In this document: in pieces, positions 62,960-64,000 of the stretch
Position numbering within the stretch: position 1 is the stretch's first letter
Layout: every line of letters starts with the position of its first letter
Source of the DNA: Dictyobacter formicarum
Lineage (GTDB): Bacteria; Chloroflexota; Ktedonobacteria; Ktedonobacterales; Ktedonobacteraceae
NCBI RefSeq assembly: GCF_016587435.1
Contig: NZ_BNJJ01000001.1
Coordinates: 372,001 to 436,000 of the forward strand
DNA: 64,000 nucleotides
Reading direction: 5' to 3'
The notes under the pieces: model-generated
Told to the model about the DNA's origin: nothing
The model's input: the letters and a program-made list of their open reading frames with translations, nothing else
Database searches by the model: none
Made by a program: the position numbers and the translations under genes

Positions 62960-63106
62960 TTAGGGACGTGGATAGATAATGGTTGGCCTGCTCAATGCGA
63001 TCACATGCCCAGGGTTTGATACAGAGAGAGCGACATAGAGCAGGACAAGCAGGCAAGAGATGAGAACGAACAAACACAGTATCTTTTCGCGCGAGATTGT
63101 CGGCAT
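62960..63106 (-). CDS. IYP-motif small membrane protein C
   Basis: A 48-residue protein from ATG 63106 (AAAGGA 7 nt upstream). M-P-T-I-S-R-E-K then a helix C-L-F-V-L-I-S-C-L-L-V-L-L-Y-V-A, ending A-L-S-R-P-T-I-I-Y-P-R-P. The conserved end lacks one residue relative to the others and finishes with Pro rather than Ser. A gap of about 210 bp without a gene separates it from B. Confidence 0.7.
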   Translation of the reverse strand: MPTISREKILCLFVLISCLLVLLYVALSVSNPGHVIALSRPTIIYPRP

Positions 63107-63153
63107 CGCAGCGTCCTTTCTTTTCTTTCATTGCTCGTTTCTAGAGCTGAGAT

Positions 63154-63300
63154 TCAACTATGCGGATAGATAACGGTGGGGGTAACACTCAATTCTTGCT
63201 GCCAGCAATGAATCTGGCAGAATGCCACCAGCACTAGACACAACGCAGCAATAGCTATGAGTACAACAACCAGGGTTTGTCGATGATGAAGCGGGAACAC
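63154..63300 (-). CDS. IYP-motif small membrane protein D
   Basis: A 48-residue protein from GTG 63300, with AAGGAG 11 nt upstream. V-F-P-L-H-H-R-Q-T, then a helix L-V-V-V-L-I-A-I-A-A-L-C-L-V-L-V, ending E-L-S-V-T-P-T-V-I-Y-P-H-S. It is the first gene of the array and has the best ribosome site. All four genes were overlooked as too short by length-based gene calling. Confidence 0.7.
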   Translation of the reverse strand: MFPLHHRQTLVVVLIAIAALCLVLVAFCQIHCWQQELSVTPTVIYPHS

Positions 63301-63628
63301 TGGATAGATATCTCCTTTCTTTTATGACTATGCTTTCCAGAAATGCCGCTGTTACGATCTTAGCAGATATAAAGACAGAACACCTTTTTTGTGTATAAAA
63401 TATAGCGCACAGACATGCCGAATTTTTAGCATGCCTGTGCGTGAGATCTGGTAGTTATTGAGAGACGGCGGATACACCCGTAAGGTATGCTCTATAAAAA
63501 TGTGAGCGGGAGGTTCCACCCTGGGTTATACCGGTCAATGCGCCTGTTCTGAGAGTGCCTCTCCTGTTGATCACCCGCGACCATTTTTTAAAATTGTACA
63601 GCGCATGAGAGGCTCACTGGAGCTTGGT
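63301..63628. other. Divergent intergenic region
   Basis: About 330 bp between the array and the transporter gene. It holds an 11-of-12-bp inverted repeat GCACAGACATGC / GCATGCCTGTGC (63407-63418, 63429-63440) that could be a shared operator or terminator. Confidence 0.45.
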
Positions 63629-64000
63629 ATGGCCATCCTGTTTGGATTATCGTCTGCATGTATGTTTGGGCTCTTAGATATTTTCATCGCTCGGGCCACG
63701 CGAGCGATAGGCATACGCTACACACAGGTCCTCGCACATGCAACGGCAGCAGCTATCTTGTGTCTCGTTCTGTGTGCAAGTACTGCATCATGGACATGGG
63801 GACTTCATCCAGGATCCCTTCTCTTGCTGCTATGCATGGGATGCGGGCTCGGGCTGGTGAGTAGCCTGACCAACCTCAGCTTGTATCGGGCGCTCTCTCT
63901 CGGTCCGCTATCCCTGATCTCACCAATAACGGCGAGTTACGGATTGATCACCATGGCCATGGCTATTCTCCTGCTCCACGAGATTCCCTCGCTCTTTGTG
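63629..64000 (+). CDS. EamA/DMT-type transporter (3' end outside window)
   Basis: The frame is open from ATG 63629 (GGAG 6 nt upstream; ATG 63605 is possible) to the edge. M-A-I-L-F-G-L-S-S-A-C-M-F-G-L-L-D, then several membrane segments and L-Y-R-A-L-S-L-G-P-L-S-L-I-S-P-I with A-I-L-L-L-H-E match the first half of EamA-domain drug/metabolite transporters. The substrate is unknown. Confidence 0.82.
   Translation, partial: MAILFGLSSACMFGLLDIFIARATRAIGIRYTQVLAHATAAAILCLVLCASTASWTWGLHPGSLLLLLCMGCGLGLVSSLTNLSLYRALSLGPLSLISPITASYGLITMAMAILLLHEIPSLFV

Overview
The window looks like part of a soil-type, multicellular, gene-rich bacterium, most probably a Ktedonobacteria-like member of the Chloroflexota. 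This is inferred from gene content (EACC1/caspase conflict module, receiver-glutaredoxin-thioredoxin-reductase fusion, replication-relaxation protein, Ktedonobacter-style transposases), not from a marker gene. No rRNA, tRNA or CRISPR array was seen. Much of the window is accessory or mobile DNA.

Layout. (1) 1-3.1 kb, plus strand: the 3' part of a beta-helix repeat protein, then two overlapping genes that look like a MotA/MotB (ZorA/ZorB)-type stator pair with a very long cytoplasmic tail. (2) 3.2-3.6 kb: a frameshifted Ada-like zinc-binding gene. (3) 3.86-11.2 kb, plus strand and visibly A+T-rich: four nuclease/NTPase genes forming a defence island, namely a NERD nuclease-helicase, a GmrSD-like DUF262/DUF1524 protein, a McrB-like AAA+ protein and a McrC-like DUF2357 nuclease. 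(4) 11.2-12.7 kb: small unrelated genes. (5) 12.7-30.2 kb, almost all minus strand: an accessory block with csrA, a flavoprotein, a DUF3150-like protein, a Ycf46-type AAA+ ATPase beside DUF1257 (Ycf35) and DUF2997 proteins, an excisionase-type HTH protein, paired small membrane proteins, a fused thioredoxin reductase, a primase-polymerase and a PP2C phosphatase. Several of these genes have an intrinsic-terminator-like hairpin just upstream of the ribosome binding site. (6) 30.7-34.4 kb: an EACC1 gene followed by a caspase-vWA-zinc ribbon-TPR protein, a predicted cell-suicide or conflict module. (7) 34.7-45.7 kb: a transposon graveyard with an IS3 copy, an IS630 copy, TnpB/IS607/IS256 scraps, and an IS5-type element split by a serine-recombinase element whose two attachment sites can be reconstructed. 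(8) 46-55.9 kb: a type IV secretion-like conjugation operon (VirB6-, VirB2-, VirB4- and VirD4-like, then a replication-relaxation protein). (9) 55.9-62.2 kb: two related methyltransferases, a GrpB-family protein and two decaying genes. (10) 62.4-63.3 kb, minus strand: four tandem, previously unlabelled 48-53 residue single-pass membrane proteins sharing a C-terminal L-S-x-x-P-x-I-I-Y-P motif. (11) The window ends inside an EamA-type transporter.

How it fits together. The primase-polymerase, HTH protein, PP2C and conjugation operon suggest that much of 12-56 kb is an integrated conjugative element or plasmid segment carrying defence and conflict cargo. The most interesting candidates for undescribed systems are the four-gene IYP array at 62.4-63.3 kb, the ZorAB-like pair next to a helicase/GmrSD/McrBC-like island, the attenuator-led Ycf46/Ycf35/DUF2997 block with csrA, and the serine-recombinase element nested in an IS5 transposase.
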